Origin: Labrys miyagiensis
Lineage (GTDB): Bacteria; Pseudomonadota; Alphaproteobacteria; Rhizobiales; Labraceae
Direction of reading: 5' to 3'
Assembly: GCF_030160835.1 (NCBI RefSeq)
Contig: NZ_BSPC01000058.1
Location: forward strand, 1 to 64,000
Length of the DNA: 64,000 bases
Both the position numbers and the translations under genes were made by a program. Numbering within the stretch: the stretch's first letter is position 1; each line of letters begins with the position of its first letter. Positions 26,731-37,393 of this stretch are shown here, in pieces. The notes below the pieces were generated by a model, which worked only from the letters and a program-made list of their open reading frames with translations, was not told where the DNA came from and did not search any database.

Positions 26731-28464
26731 TCACACGTCGATGGCTTCGACGCTGCTGCCGCTCGCGATCCGGTAAAGCGCGGCATCCGGCTTCAGCCCC
26801 GCGCCCTTGTCTCGAAAGCGGTTGGTGATCGGATAGCGCCGGTCGCGGCCGAAATTCTTCTCCGTGACTTTCACGCCCGGCGCGGCCTGGCGGCGCTTGT
26901 ATTCGGCGAGATAAAGCAGGCGCTCGACCTTGCGCACCGTCTCCTCGTCATGTCCGCGGCCGACGATCTCGGCCACCCGCATCTCCTGCTCGACCAGGCA
27001 GCGCAGGATGTCGTCGAGCACATCGTAGGGCGGCAGCGAATCCTGGTCCTTCTGGTTTTCGCGCAGTTCGGCCGTCGGCGCCTTGGTGAGGATGTTCTCG
27101 GGAATGACCACGCCCGAAGGGCCCATGGCGTCCACCGGCTTCCAGCGGTTGCGCAGCGCCGAGAGGCGATAGACCTCGGTCTTGTAGAGATCCTTGATCG
27201 GGTTGTAGCCGCCGTTCATATCGCCATAGAGCGTGCAATAGCCGACCGACATCTCGGACTTGTTGCCGGTGGTCACTACCATGGCGCCGAACTTGTTGGA
27301 GATCGACATCAGGATGGTGCCGCGCGTGCGGCTCTGCATGTTCTCCTCAGCGATGCCGCGGGGAGCGCCCTTGAAGATCGGCTCCAGCACGCTTTCAAGG
27401 CCGGTGACGGGCACCTCGATCGGCACCACGTCATAGCGCACGCCGAGCGCGGTGGCGCATTCATAGGCGTCCTTCAGCGATTCCGGCGAGGTGTAGTGGA
27501 AGGGCAGCATCACGCAATGCACGCGCTCCCGCCCGAGCGCATCCACGGCCATGGCCGCGACGATGGCCGAATCGATGCCGCCGGAGAGGCCGAGCACCAC
27601 GCCGGGGAAGCCGTTCTTGTTCACATAGTCGCGCAGGCCCAGCATGCAGGCCTGATAGTCGGCCTCTTCGTCCTCCTCGACCGGCTCGATCGTGCCCTTG
27701 TCGCAGCTCCAGCCATTGCCGCGGCGCCGCCAGGTGGTGGTGACCACCGCCTCGCGAAAGGCGGGAAGCTGCACGGCGAGGGTATGGTCGGCATTGATGA
27801 CGAAGGAGGCGCCGTCGAAGATCACCTCGTCCTGGCCGCCGATCTCGTTGGCATAGGCGATCGGCAGGCCGCTTTCGGCGACGCGCGCCACGGCGACGTT
27901 GAGACGCACATCCGACTTGTCGCGATGATAGGGCGAGCCATTGGGCACGAGCAGGATCTCCGCCCCCGTTTCGACCAGACACTCGACGACATCGTGGCCC
28001 CAGATGTCCTCACAGATCGGTACGCCCAGGCGCACGCCGCGGAAAGAAATCGGGCCGGGCATGGGTCCCGGCTGGAACACGCGCTTCTCGTCGAACACGC
28101 CGTAGTTGGGAAGGTCGTTCTTGAAGCGTACGGCGGCTATGATGCCATTATCGACCAGTGCCACGGCATTGTGCAGCTTGCCCTTCTCGTTCCAGGGCAG
28201 GCCGATGAGCGCCGCAGGGCCGCCATCGGCGGTATCGCGGGCAAAATCCTCAAGCGCGGCGCGGCAGGCGTCCTGGTAGGCCGGCTTCAGCACCAGGTCC
28301 TCGGGCAGGTAGCCGGAGATGAAGAGCTCGGTGAAGAGGACGAGGTCGGCGCCCTGCTTGTGGGCCTCGGCGCGGGCGGCGCGGGCCTTGGCGACATTGC
28401 CGGCGAGATCGCCCAGCGTCGGCTTGAGCTGGGCAATGGCGATACGAAGAATATCGGTGCTCAT
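26731..28464 (-). CDS. nadE: Glutamine-dependent NAD+ synthetase
   Basis: 577 residues; makes NAD from deamido-NAD with glutamine as nitrogen donor. The N-terminal nitrilase-type amidase domain carries its triad in FTELF (Glu, about 45), KNDLPNYG (Lys, about 113) and PICEDIW (Cys, about 150). The C-terminal synthetase domain has the PP-loop SGGIDSAI (about residue 292) and GNKSEMSVGYCTLYGDMNGG. Full length for the two-domain type. It follows dgkA by 39 bases on the same strand. Confidence 0.96.
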   Translation of the reverse strand: MSTDILRIAIAQLKPTLGDLAGNVAKARAARAEAHKQGADLVLFTELFISGYLPEDLVLKPAYQDACRAALEDFARDTADGGPAALIGLPWNEKGKLHNAVALVDNGIIAAVRFKNDLPNYGVFDEKRVFQPGPMPGPISFRGVRLGVPICEDIWGHDVVECLVETGAEILLVPNGSPYHRDKSDVRLNVAVARVAESGLPIAYANEIGGQDEVIFDGASFVINADHTLAVQLPAFREAVVTTTWRRRGNGWSCDKGTIEPVEEDEEADYQACMLGLRDYVNKNGFPGVVLGLSGGIDSAIVAAMAVDALGRERVHCVMLPFHYTSPESLKDAYECATALGVRYDVVPIEVPVTGLESVLEPIFKGAPRGIAEENMQSRTRGTILMSISNKFGAMVVTTGNKSEMSVGYCTLYGDMNGGYNPIKDLYKTEVYRLSALRNRWKPVDAMGPSGVVIPENILTKAPTAELRENQKDQDSLPPYDVLDDILRCLVEQEMRVAEIVGRGHDEETVRKVERLLYLAEYKRRQAAPGVKVTEKNFGRDRRYPITNRFRDKGAGLKPDAALYRIASGSSVEAIDV

Positions 28465-28503
28465 GATCGATTCTATGAACGAAGAAAACGCTATCGGCCT
28501 TCC

Positions 28504-28851
28504 TTACACCAGCCTTTCGACCAGCGCGACAAGCCAGGTCAGGCCGGCGAGCGTCAACGCCATGAAGACGGCCGCCGAACCGAGATCCTTGACGATACGA
28601 ATATGGGGATGGGCATCGGGCGTTACATGGTCCGACAGCGCTTCGATCGCGGTGTTGAGCAGCTCGACCATCAGCACGATCAGGAGCACGCCGACCAAAG
28701 CGAGGCGTTTCCAGCAATTGTCGGTCAGGAAGAAGCTCACCGGGATGGCGATGAGGAGAACCAACACCTCCTGGCGAACCGCCAGTTCGTAACGCATGGC
28801 ATGGCTCAGGCCAGCGGCCGAGTTGAAGAAGGCCTTGACGATTCGATCCAT
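28504..28851 (-). CDS. dgkA: Diacylglycerol kinase
   Basis: 115 residues, three membrane helices, inner membrane enzyme that phosphorylates diacylglycerol and recycles it into phospholipid synthesis. The N-terminal amphipathic helix contains FNSAAGLSHAMRYELAVRQE, and the catalytic segment is VELLNTAIEALSDHV with the conserved glutamates, followed by KDLGSAAVFMAL. Length and motif order are exactly those of DgkA. It lies between gguB and nadE on the same strand; a strong hairpin separates it from gguB. Confidence 0.95.
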   Translation of the reverse strand: MDRIVKAFFNSAAGLSHAMRYELAVRQEVLVLLIAIPVSFFLTDNCWKRLALVGVLLIVLMVELLNTAIEALSDHVTPDAHPHIRIVKDLGSAAVFMALTLAGLTWLVALVERLV

Positions 28852-28889
28852 TGCCGCGCTCCCCGCCGGGGAACGCGTGTAGCGGGAGA

Positions 28890-28919
28890 GTACGCAATCG
28901 CCAAGTTACGATTGCGTAC
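28890..28919. terminator. 11-bp hairpin 3' of gguB
   Basis: GTACGCAATCG (28890-28900) and CGATTGCGTAC (28909-28919) are perfect inverse copies with an 8-base loop. It lies 13 bases past the gguB stop on the minus strand. There is no T tract, so it may be a factor-dependent terminator or an RNA 3'-end stabiliser rather than a classic intrinsic terminator. Confidence 0.5.
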
Positions 28920-28932
28920 CCTGAGAGGGGTC

Positions 28933-30135
28933 TCAGCGCTTCCGCTTGTAGTAGACGTCGAGGCAGACGGCGAAGAGCAGGACGAGGCCCTTGATCCATT
29001 TCTGGTCGTCGATGCCGAGGCCGAGAATGGACATGCCGACATTCATCACGCCCATCAGCAAGGCACCGATGACCGCGCCGGTGATCTTGCCGACGCCGCC
29101 CGAGGCTGACGCGCCGCCGATGAAGCAGGCCGCGATGACGTCGAGCTCGTAGCCGTCACCGGCCTTGGGAGTCGCCATGCCGCCGAAACGGGAGGTCACG
29201 ACCATGCCTGCAAGCGCCGCCAGGACGCCCATGTTGAGGAAGGTGAGCAGGATGAGCCGGTTGGTGTTGATGCCCGAGAGCTTGGCCGCCTTCTCGTTGC
29301 CACCCAGCGCATAGATGCGACGGCCGATCACCGTGCGGGTGGTCACGAACACATAGAGCAGCGTCAGGACCAGCAAAATGATCAGCACCGTGGGCAGGCC
29401 GCGATACTCGGCCAGGAGATAGCCGACGTAAAGCGTGACCGCTGCCATCAGGATGCTGCGGCCGACGAAGATCGTCGAGGGCTCTTCTTCGACACCGTGC
29501 TTGATGCGGGTCATCCTTCCCTTGATGTTGAGGATGATGAAAGCCGCGGCGGCAATGACCGCCAGCACGAAGGTGGTCACGTAAAAGCCAGGCACCGCGA
29601 AAGGATCGGTGATCCAGCCGGCGCTGAGCTGGTTGAAGGTTGCCGGCAGCGGGCCGACATTGGTGTTGCCGAGCAAACGATAGGTCAGGCCTCGAAACAC
29701 CAGCATGCCCGCCAGTGTCACGATGAACGAGGGTATGCGCAGATAGGCGATGAAATAGCCTTGCACGCCGCCGATCACGGCGCCGACCGCCAGGGTGAGG
29801 ATGGCGGCAAGCGGCCAAGGCACGTGGACGTTCACCATCAGCACGGCCGAGACCGCGCCGGTGAAGGCACAGACCGAGCCGACCGACAGATCGATATGCC
29901 CCGACACGATCACCAGCATCATGCCGAGCGCCATGACGATGACGTAGCCGTTCTGGTTGGGAATGTTGTTGATGTTCGAGGGCGCCAACATGCGGCCCTC
30001 GGTCATGTACTGGAAGAAGCCGACGATGATCAGCAGCGAGATCAGGAGGCCGTAATCTCGGATATTGCTGGAAATGTAATCGACGATGGACTTTCTCGGG
30101 GAAGCGGCCTGCGAGACCGTGCTATTCATTGTCAT
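28933..30135 (-). CDS. gguB: Sugar ABC transporter permease GguB
   Basis: 400 residues, polytopic inner-membrane permease with about ten helices. Markers of the monosaccharide (CUT2) permease family are ALGMMLVIVSGHIDLSVGS, RIPSFIVTLAGMLVFRG and, near the end, DVIAACFIGGASASGGVGK. The N-terminal NINNIPNQNGYVIVMALGMM is close to the GguB/MmsB branch. Its ATG overlaps the gguA stop by one base (TAATG), so it is the last gene of chvE-gguA-gguB. Confidence 0.92.
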   Translation of the reverse strand: MTMNSTVSQAASPRKSIVDYISSNIRDYGLLISLLIIVGFFQYMTEGRMLAPSNINNIPNQNGYVIVMALGMMLVIVSGHIDLSVGSVCAFTGAVSAVLMVNVHVPWPLAAILTLAVGAVIGGVQGYFIAYLRIPSFIVTLAGMLVFRGLTYRLLGNTNVGPLPATFNQLSAGWITDPFAVPGFYVTTFVLAVIAAAAFIILNIKGRMTRIKHGVEEEPSTIFVGRSILMAAVTLYVGYLLAEYRGLPTVLIILLVLTLLYVFVTTRTVIGRRIYALGGNEKAAKLSGINTNRLILLTFLNMGVLAALAGMVVTSRFGGMATPKAGDGYELDVIAACFIGGASASGGVGKITGAVIGALLMGVMNVGMSILGLGIDDQKWIKGLVLLFAVCLDVYYKRKR

Positions 30136-31667
30136 TATTGTCGTCCCTCCGCACGCATGATAGCGCGCATGATCTTTTCTTGTGTTGCCTCGGCGCCAGG
30201 AAATTCACCGACGAACCGTCCCCCGTTCATGACGTAGATCCGGTCACACATGCCGAGCAGTTCCGGCATCTCGGACGAAATCATCAGCACGGCTTTGCCT
30301 TCGTCAACCATTTGGTTGATGATGCTGTAGATTTCGTATTTGGCGCCGACGTCGATACCGCGCGTCGGCTCGTCAAGGATCAGCAGCTGGGGGTCGGAGA
30401 ATAGCCATTTGCTGAGCACGACCTTCTGCTGGTTTCCGCCCGATAGGTTCACGGTCTTCTGGAAAACGTTGGGCGAGCGGATGTTCAACTTGCGGCGATA
30501 CTCATTCGCCACCCGCAATTCCTTGATGTCGTCGATGACGGAGCGGTTGGACACACCCTTCAGATTGCTGAGGGTGATGTTCTTCATGATGTCTTCTTCG
30601 AGGACCAGGCCAAGCTGCTTGCGGTCCTCGGTGACATAGGCAAGGCCGTGTTCCAGGGCCTTGGGAATGGTGGAGACGTCCACCGGCTTGCCGTGTATCT
30701 GCACCTGCCCGCTGATGCGTTGGCCGTAGGATTGCCCGAAGATGCTCATGGCAAGCTCCGTCCGCCCTGCGCCCATCAGGCCGGAAATGCCGACGACCTC
30801 GCCCTTGTTCACGGTAAGGTTCACGCCCTTCACCACCTGGCGGTCGGAATGCTCATGGTGGTAGACAGTCCAGTTGCGCACCTCCAGCACCGGGCCGCCG
30901 ATGCGCGGCTCGCGCTGGGGATAGCGATCCGCCATCTCGCGGCCGACCATGCCCTTGATGATGCGGTCCTCGCTGATCGCCTCGCTCTTGCAGTCGAGCG
31001 TCTCGATGGACGCGCCGTCGCGGATTATGGTGATCTCGTCGCAGACCTTGGAGATCTCGTTGAGCTTGTGCGAGATCAGGATCGAGGAGATGCCCTGGGC
31101 CTTGAACTCCAGGAGAAGATCGAGCAGGGCGTCGCTGTCGCTCTCGTTGAGACTGGCCGTCGGCTCGTCGAGGATCAGCAGCTTGACGTTCTTCGACAGC
31201 GCCTTGGCGATCTCGACGAGTTGCTGCTTGCCCACGCCGATATTGGTGATCAGCGTATCCGGATGCTCCTTGAGGCCGACCTTGTCCAGCACCTGACGGC
31301 TGCGGGCGTAGGTCTGTGGCCAGTCGATCACCCCGCCGGAGGCCTGCTCATTGCCGAGGAACAGGTTTTCAGCGATCGAGAGCAAGGGCACAAGCGCCAG
31401 CTCCTGATGGATGATGATGATCCCCAGTTCTTCGGAATGGCGAATGTCCTTGAACCGGCATTCCTGCCCCTGGAACTCGATCTCGCCCTCATAGCTGCCA
31501 TGCGGATAAACACCGCTGAGCACCTTCATCAGGGTCGACTTGCCGGCGCCGTTCTCGCCGACGATGCCGTGGATCTCCCCTGCGTTTACAGTCAGATTGA
31601 CGTTGTTGAGCGCCTTGACCCCCGGAAAGGTCTTGGTGATGCCGCGCATTTCGAGAATGGCCGCCAT
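30135..31667 (-). CDS. gguA: Sugar ABC transporter ATPase GguA
   Basis: 510 residues with two tandem ATPase domains, as usual for CUT2 sugar importers. The first has Walker [10 protein letters not shown] (about residue 36), a signature variant in [16 protein letters not shown] and Walker [11 protein letters not shown]. The second has the usual degenerate Walker [10 protein letters not shown] (about 294), signature [15 protein letters not shown] and [11 protein letters not shown]. The N-terminal sequence [20 protein letters not shown] is typical of GguA/MmsA. It energises uptake of sugars bound by ChvE. It begins 16 bases after a strong terminator-like hairpin. Confidence 0.94.
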   Translation of the reverse strand: MAAILEMRGITKTFPGVKALNNVNLTVNAGEIHGIVGENGAGKSTLMKVLSGVYPHGSYEGEIEFQGQECRFKDIRHSEELGIIIIHQELALVPLLSIAENLFLGNEQASGGVIDWPQTYARSRQVLDKVGLKEHPDTLITNIGVGKQQLVEIAKALSKNVKLLILDEPTASLNESDSDALLDLLLEFKAQGISSILISHKLNEISKVCDEITIIRDGASIETLDCKSEAISEDRIIKGMVGREMADRYPQREPRIGGPVLEVRNWTVYHHEHSDRQVVKGVNLTVNKGEVVGISGLMGAGRTELAMSIFGQSYGQRISGQVQIHGKPVDVSTIPKALEHGLAYVTEDRKQLGLVLEEDIMKNITLSNLKGVSNRSVIDDIKELRVANEYRRKLNIRSPNVFQKTVNLSGGNQQKVVLSKWLFSDPQLLILDEPTRGIDVGAKYEIYSIINQMVDEGKAVLMISSEMPELLGMCDRIYVMNGGRFVGEFPGAEATQEKIMRAIMRAEGRQ

Positions 31668-31682
31668 ATCGCATAACCTATC

Positions 31683-31714
31683 AAAAAAGCGGCCGACACG
31701 GTCGTGCCAGCCGC
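31683..31714 (-). terminator. Intrinsic terminator between chvE and gguA
   Basis: On the minus strand GCGGC-TGG-CACG (31714-31703) folds back on CGTG-TCG-GCCGC (31700-31689) around a very tight loop, with two G-U pairs, and six T follow (31688-31683). The hairpin ends 16 bases before the gguA start. Partial readthrough would give more binding protein than ATPase and permease, a common arrangement. Confidence 0.75.
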
Positions 31715-31840
31715 CCGATAAACAAGTGTATCTCCCGATCGAGCTGGATCGGAAGATACTCTATCTTTCTGGTTTGACGCATTTCCCTCACGCGAATTGG
31801 TATCAACTTCGCTTGAAAATGCCTCGGCGATGGCAGCCGC

Positions 31841-32905
31841 TTACTTCAGCTTATCTTCGGTGTAGTAGCCACCGTCGACCAGGACCTGCTTCCAGTTGTC
31901 CTTCGTCACGAGAACCGGATTGAGCAGATAGGAAGGAACGACCTTCTTGCCGTTGTCGTAGGTCTTGGTGTCATTGATCTCGGGCTTGGAGCCGGAAAGA
32001 ACGGAGTCGACCATGGTCACAGTAACCTTGGCGAGGTCGCGGGTATCCTTGTAGATGGTCGAATACTGTACGCCGTCACGAATCAGCTTCACAGAAGCCA
32101 CTTCCGCGTCCTGGCCGGAGACGAATGGCATCGGCTTGTCGCCGGAGCCGTAGCCGGCCGCCTGGAGCGAAGCGATGATGCCGCGCGACAGGCCGTCATA
32201 AGGCGACAGAACAGCGTCGACCTTCTTGTCGGTGTAGAAGGCACTCAGGAGGTTGTCCATGCGGGCCTGGGCGACCGAGCCGTCCCAGCGCAGCGTGCCG
32301 ACCTTGTCCATACCGGCCTGCTTGGACTGCACGACCAGCTTGCCGCTGTCGATATAGGGCTGCAGCACCGACATGGCGCCGTTGTAGAAGAAGAAGGCAT
32401 TGTTGTCGTCGGGCGAGCCACCGAACAGCTCGATATTGAACGGTCCCTTGCCGTCCTTGAGGCCGAGAGCGGTTTCGAGCGATCCGGCCTGGAGCACGCC
32501 GACCTTGAAGTTATCGAAGGTCGCGTAATAGTCGACATTCTCCGAGTTACGGATCAGGCGATCATAGGCGATGATCTTGATGCCCTTGGAGGCTGCTTCC
32601 TTGAGCGCGTCGGCCAGCGTCGTGCCGTCGATGGCGGCGATGACCAGAACCTTGTCACCCTTGGTGATCATGTTCTCGATCTGGGCGAGCTGGTTTGGAA
32701 TATCGTCATCGGCATATTGCAGGTCGGTGGCGTAGCCCTTGGCCTGCAGTTGCTTGACGATGTTGTCGCCGTCGGCGATCCAGCGCTCAGAAGTCTTGGT
32801 CGGCATGGCGATGCCCACCGGCCCCTTGTCCTGCGCGAAGGCAGGCGAAGCGATGGCAACCGCGCCGAGGGCGGCGGCCAAAAGCAAGGATTTCAGAATT
32901 TTCAC
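31841..32905 (-). CDS. chvE: Periplasmic sugar-binding protein ChvE
   Basis: 354 residues; signal peptide cleaved after ASPAFA. The mature protein matches the ChvE/MmsE subgroup over its full length: [60 protein letters not shown] and [20 protein letters not shown]. In Agrobacterium ChvE binds several aldoses and also feeds the VirA sensor; here only the transport role is implied, as no sensor kinase is near. First gene of chvE-gguA-gguB, with a 173-base gap that contains a terminator. Confidence 0.94.
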   Translation of the reverse strand: MKILKSLLLAAALGAVAIASPAFAQDKGPVGIAMPTKTSERWIADGDNIVKQLQAKGYATDLQYADDDIPNQLAQIENMITKGDKVLVIAAIDGTTLADALKEAASKGIKIIAYDRLIRNSENVDYYATFDNFKVGVLQAGSLETALGLKDGKGPFNIELFGGSPDDNNAFFFYNGAMSVLQPYIDSGKLVVQSKQAGMDKVGTLRWDGSVAQARMDNLLSAFYTDKKVDAVLSPYDGLSRGIIASLQAAGYGSGDKPMPFVSGQDAEVASVKLIRDGVQYSTIYKDTRDLAKVTVTMVDSVLSGSKPEINDTKTYDNGKKVVPSYLLNPVLVTKDNWKQVLVDGGYYTEDKLK

Positions 32906-33159
32906 GTCTCTCTCCCAAGTTGACGTTTATCGACCGCAATCGCCTTGCATATGAAAACGATTACGTCCAGCTGGTTTTACCATGCGCCCCGAGGCGAGAA
33001 AGACCGAGCTACGCGCCGGATTGATAAGAGCTTTCCGAGGCTTGTCAATTGGTATTACAAATCCGAAAGGTGTTGGTCGCTGTTCCGCCAACAGAAAATC
33101 GGTTTACCCACAGCGGACCGGGAGTCATCCACAACCTTGACGGGCAACGGCGTGCCTTT

Positions 33160-34188
<1,029 letters not shown>

Positions 34189-34197
34189 GCGAGGCTT

Positions 34198-34611
34198 TCA
34201 GGCTTGCCAGGGGTTGAGGACGCGTACGCCCATGGGCAGAAAATCAGAAACGTTGCGGGTCGCAACCGTGAGCTGGTGCTCGAGCGCAGTTGCGGCAATT
34301 AGTGAATCCGTGACGGGTCGGGGATCCGGCACATGCAATGCGGCGCACCGCAAGGCAATGCTGGTGCTCACATCGAAAATTCGATCCGCAAAGGCTTTGA
34401 GCACAAATTTTTCGATCCACCGGTTCAGATCGCCTCCCTGTCGCGGATCGCGGCGCGCCACGCGCAAGGCGCCAAACTTCATTTCGTAAACACTCAGCAC
34501 GGAAAGATACATTTCTTCCGGCGGGGTCGCCTGCACCCAACCCTTGAAAGTAGGATCCGCCTTGTCAGGCCGACGCAACGCTGACAACACGTTCGTATCG
34601 ATGAGATACAT
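34198..34611 (-). CDS. vapC: VapC-type PIN-domain toxin
   Basis: 137 residues from the ATG at 34611 (an in-frame TTG precedes it). The PIN ribonuclease acidic residues are visible: YLIDTNVLSALRRPDKA, LSVYEMKFGA, DSLIAATALEHQLTVATRNVSDF. These chelate Mg for RNA cleavage. Its start overlaps the stop of the antitoxin gene by one base (TGATG), which is typical of coupled toxin-antitoxin pairs. Catalytic aspartates and glutamate are all present, so the toxin looks intact. Confidence 0.9.
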   Translation of the reverse strand: MYLIDTNVLSALRRPDKADPTFKGWVQATPPEEMYLSVLSVYEMKFGALRVARRDPRQGGDLNRWIEKFVLKAFADRIFDVSTSIALRCAALHVPDPRPVTDSLIAATALEHQLTVATRNVSDFLPMGVRVLNPWQA

Positions 34612-34862
34612 CAATCAAACTCGACGGACCGAGGTCCGCTGTCCTGCAAACGGGGTGGATCGAAATCGAAGTCGCCTGCCTCGGGATCATAGAGCAGATC
34701 GAACATGGTCAGCCCATTCGTCCCAGATTTGCGATAATCCTCATATTTCAACAGAACATAGGCGGGCCGCCCCCGGTCGGTGACGATCACGGGCCCCTCC
34801 TCGGCCGCGCGCTTGGCCTTGCCGATATCGTGATTGAATTCCCGGCTTGTCATATGTTTCAT
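34611..34862 (-). CDS. Phd/YefM-type antitoxin
   Basis: 83 residues, start ATG at 34862 with GGAGG 6 bases upstream. The N-terminus MKHMTSREFNHDIGKAKRAA, then GPVIVTDRGRPAYVLLKYEDY, is the Phd/YefM DNA-binding dimer fold. The C-terminal tail (DPEAGDFDFDPPRLQD) is acidic and likely disordered until bound to the toxin. It is expected to neutralise VapC and to repress its own promoter through the palindrome at 34881-34900. Confidence 0.9.
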   Translation of the reverse strand: MKHMTSREFNHDIGKAKRAAEEGPVIVTDRGRPAYVLLKYEDYRKSGTNGLTMFDLLYDPEAGDFDFDPPRLQDSGPRSVEFD

Positions 34863-34880
34863 GAGATGCCTCCGCGGCTA

Positions 34881-34900
34881 ATGTAGTTACAATACTACAT
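34881..34900 (-). promoter_or_regulatory. Toxin-antitoxin operator and promoter
   Basis: ATGTAGT (34881-34887) and ACTACAT (34894-34900) are perfect inverse copies around TACAAT. On the minus strand a promoter can be read across it: TTGCAC (just upstream, 34908-34903), a 16-base spacer, then TACATT. The operator overlaps this promoter, as expected for autoregulation by the Phd-type antitoxin. It lies between the kbl stop and the antitoxin start. Confidence 0.65.
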
Positions 34901-34908
34901 AGTGCAAG

Positions 34909-36105
34909 TCAGATCACGCCCAAAGCCTTTCCGGCATCGGTGAAGGCGTCGATGGCAAAGTCGATATCGGCATCGGTGAGCCCCGCCGACATCTGGGTGC
35001 GGATGCGCGCCCTGCCCTTCGGCACAACCGGGAAGAAGAAGCCGGCGACATAGACGCCGCGCTCATCGAGCGCCTTCGCCATGTCCTGGGCGCGGCGGGC
35101 ATCGTGCAGCATCACCGGGATGATCGGCGTCTCGCCCTGCAGCAGCTCAAAACCGGCTTTTTCGAGGCCGGCACGGAAGCGCCTGGTGTTGGCGAACAGG
35201 CGCTCACGCAAATCATCGCCTTTTTTCGCCAGTTCGATCGCCTTCATGGAACCGGCGGCGACCGGCGGAGCCAGCGAATTGGAGAAGAGATAGGGCCGGG
35301 CACGCTGGCGCAGGAGATCGATGATCGGCTGGCTGGCGGCGACATAGCCGCCCATCGCTCCGCCCAGCGCCTTGCCGAGCGTGCCGGTGAGGATATCGAC
35401 CTTGTCCTCCACGCCGGCGCGGGCCGGCGTGCCCCTGCCCTCCGGGCCGATGAAGCCGGTGGCGTGGCAATCGTCCACCATCACGTTGGCGCCATAGCGG
35501 CCGGCAAGATCGGTGAGCGATTTGAGGTCGGCGAGATAGCCGTCCATCGAGAACACGCCGTCGGTGGCGATGACGATGTGGCGGGCGTTGTCGGCCTTGG
35601 CCTGCTTGAGCTGGACCTCGAGGTCGTTCATGTCGCCATTGGCGAAACGGTAGCGCTTGGCCTTGCACAGGCGCACGCCGTCGATGATCGAGGCGTGGTT
35701 GAGGCTGTCGGAGACGATGGCGTCCTCGGCGCCGAGCAGCGGCTCGAACACGCCGCCATTGGCATCGAAGCAGGCGGCAAAGAGAATGGCGTCGTCCTTG
35801 TTGAGGTAGCGGGCGATGGTGCGTTCGAGCTCGCGATGCAGGGTCTGCGTACCGCAGATGAAGCGCACCGAGGCCATGCCGAAGCCGTGGCCATCCATCG
35901 CGGCCTTGGCCGTCGCGATGATTTCGGCATTGTCGGCCAGGCCAAGATAGTTGTTGGCGCACAGATTGAGCATCGGCCGCTGCCTGCCGTTGGCGGCCAC
36001 CTCGATGCGCGCCCGCTGCGGTCCGGCGATCTCGCGCTCGCGCTTGGTGAGCCCGTCCGCCTCGATTTCGGCGAGGGTGGATTTGACGTGATCGAGCAGC
36101 GGCAT
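34909..36105 (-). CDS. kbl: Glycine C-acetyltransferase (2-amino-3-ketobutyrate CoA ligase)
   Basis: 398 residues from the ATG at 36105, preceded by GAGGGAC; a start at 36135 is less likely. PLP enzyme that splits 2-amino-3-ketobutyrate with CoA into glycine and acetyl-CoA, the step after Tdh. Motifs: [12 protein letters not shown] near the N-terminus, [19 protein letters not shown] and [15 protein letters not shown], with the PLP lysine near residue 243. Together with tdh it forms the threonine-to-glycine pathway, here split by a toxin-antitoxin pair. Confidence 0.96.
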   Translation of the reverse strand: MPLLDHVKSTLAEIEADGLTKREREIAGPQRARIEVAANGRQRPMLNLCANNYLGLADNAEIIATAKAAMDGHGFGMASVRFICGTQTLHRELERTIARYLNKDDAILFAACFDANGGVFEPLLGAEDAIVSDSLNHASIIDGVRLCKAKRYRFANGDMNDLEVQLKQAKADNARHIVIATDGVFSMDGYLADLKSLTDLAGRYGANVMVDDCHATGFIGPEGRGTPARAGVEDKVDILTGTLGKALGGAMGGYVAASQPIIDLLRQRARPYLFSNSLAPPVAAGSMKAIELAKKGDDLRERLFANTRRFRAGLEKAGFELLQGETPIIPVMLHDARRAQDMAKALDERGVYVAGFFFPVVPKGRARIRTQMSAGLTDADIDFAIDAFTDAGKALGVI

Positions 36106-36199
36106 CGGAATCGTCCCTCTGGAATCGGAGGGCAACAGGCCTAAGCCAAAACCGGTCGCGCTTCAAATGATGAGACCATGCCAAAAGAGCATGGGGAGC

Positions 36200-36335
36200 G
36201 TGTCGTCCCGGACAAGCGGTGCTGCAAGGCAGCACGGCGCCGATCCGGGACCGCACGACGAATAGAGCCTGATCTTGATGGCGGTCCCGTGTCTGCGAAG
36301 CAGCACTTCGCGCTGCATCGCGCACGGGATGACCA
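36200..36335. repeat. Composite palindromic repeat (GTCATCCCGTGCGC family)
   Basis: Blocks GTCGTCCCGGACAAG, GCTGCAAGGCAGCA, GATCCGGGACCGC and CGCGCACGGGATGACC follow one another, with several local inverse copies (for example GCAGCACTTCGCGCTGC). The end block is the inverse of the arm in the 16620-16674 palindrome. It fills the kbl to ppk2 gap. Confidence 0.65.
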
Positions 36336-36340
36336 GCCCC

Positions 36341-37261
36341 TCAATACACCTTCGGCACATACATCTCCGACGGCACGGGGTGCCTCACATAGTCCTCATG
36401 GCGCTCGCGCGGCGGCAGGATCACCGGCGGATGCTCAACGTCGCCATAGGGAACCTGCGACAGCAGATGCGTGATGCAGTTGAGGCGCGCGCGCTTCTTG
36501 TCCACGGCCTCCACCACCCACCAGGGCGCCTCGGGGATATGGGTACGCTCCAGCATCACTTCCTTGGCGCGGGTATAGTCTTCCCAGCGGCGGCGGGATT
36601 CGACGTCCATGGGGCTCAGCTTCCACTGCTTCAGCGGATCATGGATACGCATGTTGAAGCGGAAGGCCTGCTCGTCGTCGGTGATCGAGAACCAGTACTT
36701 CAGGAGGATGATGCCCGAACGCACCAGCATGCGCTCGAATTCCGGCACCGAGCGAAAGAATTCCTCATATTCGGCATCGGTGCAGAAGCCCATGACATGC
36801 TCGACGCCGGCACGGTTGTACCAGCTGCGATCGAACAGGACCATTTCCCCTGCGGCCGGCAGATGGGCGGCGTAGCGCTGGAAATACCATTGGGTACGCT
36901 CGCGCTCATTGGGGGCGGGCAGCGCGGCGACGCGGCAGACACGTGGATTGAGGCGCTGGGTAATCCGCTTGATCACGCCACCCTTGCCGGCCGAGTCGCG
37001 CCCCTCAAAGAGCACGACCACGCGCAGCTTCTGGTGTTGGATCCAGTCCTGCAGGTTGACGAGTTCATGCTGCAGGCGAAACAGCTCGCGGAAATAGACC
37101 TTGCGGTCGAGCGTATCCGCTTCCTCATAACCGGGGATTTCCGAGACGATGTGGTCGAGGCGCGCCTCCTCCAACTCCAGTTCCAACTCCTCGTCATAGC
37201 CATCGGCGATTTCCTGATGGATGCGGTCGAGAGACAGCTTCGTCTCGTCTGGTGTTGTCAT
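36341..37261 (-). CDS. ppk2: Polyphosphate kinase 2 (PPK2)
   Basis: 306 residues from the ATG at 37261, with AGGAG upstream. It transfers phosphate between polyphosphate and nucleotides. Motifs: Walker A FEGRDSAGKGGVIKRIT, DRSWYNRAGVEHVMGF and the lid NMRIHDPLKQWKLSPMDVES. The arginine-rich lid and overall length fit the class I PPK2 branch that favours ADP/GDP to ATP/GTP. It is a single gene with no exopolyphosphatase beside it. Confidence 0.93.
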   Translation of the reverse strand: MTTPDETKLSLDRIHQEIADGYDEELELELEEARLDHIVSEIPGYEEADTLDRKVYFRELFRLQHELVNLQDWIQHQKLRVVVLFEGRDSAGKGGVIKRITQRLNPRVCRVAALPAPNERERTQWYFQRYAAHLPAAGEMVLFDRSWYNRAGVEHVMGFCTDAEYEEFFRSVPEFERMLVRSGIILLKYWFSITDDEQAFRFNMRIHDPLKQWKLSPMDVESRRRWEDYTRAKEVMLERTHIPEAPWWVVEAVDKKRARLNCITHLLSQVPYGDVEHPPVILPPRERHEDYVRHPVPSEMYVPKVY

Positions 37262-37393
37262 GGGAGTGCTCCTGCGCAAATCCTGATGGGCTTCAGGCGC
37301 TATTCGCCCATACTGCGATGATGGCCCTATTGCAGGATTATTTCACTTATGTGACAGGCGATTCCATCCCTTCCTCGCCTGCCTCACGTCGAC

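Noticed and set aside
26611-29109. Very long plus-strand open frame (over 800 codons) opposite nadE and dgkA
   Set aside because: It is the antisense of well-identified genes in high-GC DNA; its composition (His, Gly, Arg, Asp rich) is the usual mirror of such genes, with no recognised motif.
36106-36340. Glycine riboswitch upstream of kbl
   Set aside because: The interval is filled with dispersed palindromes, and no glycine aptamer core is visible.
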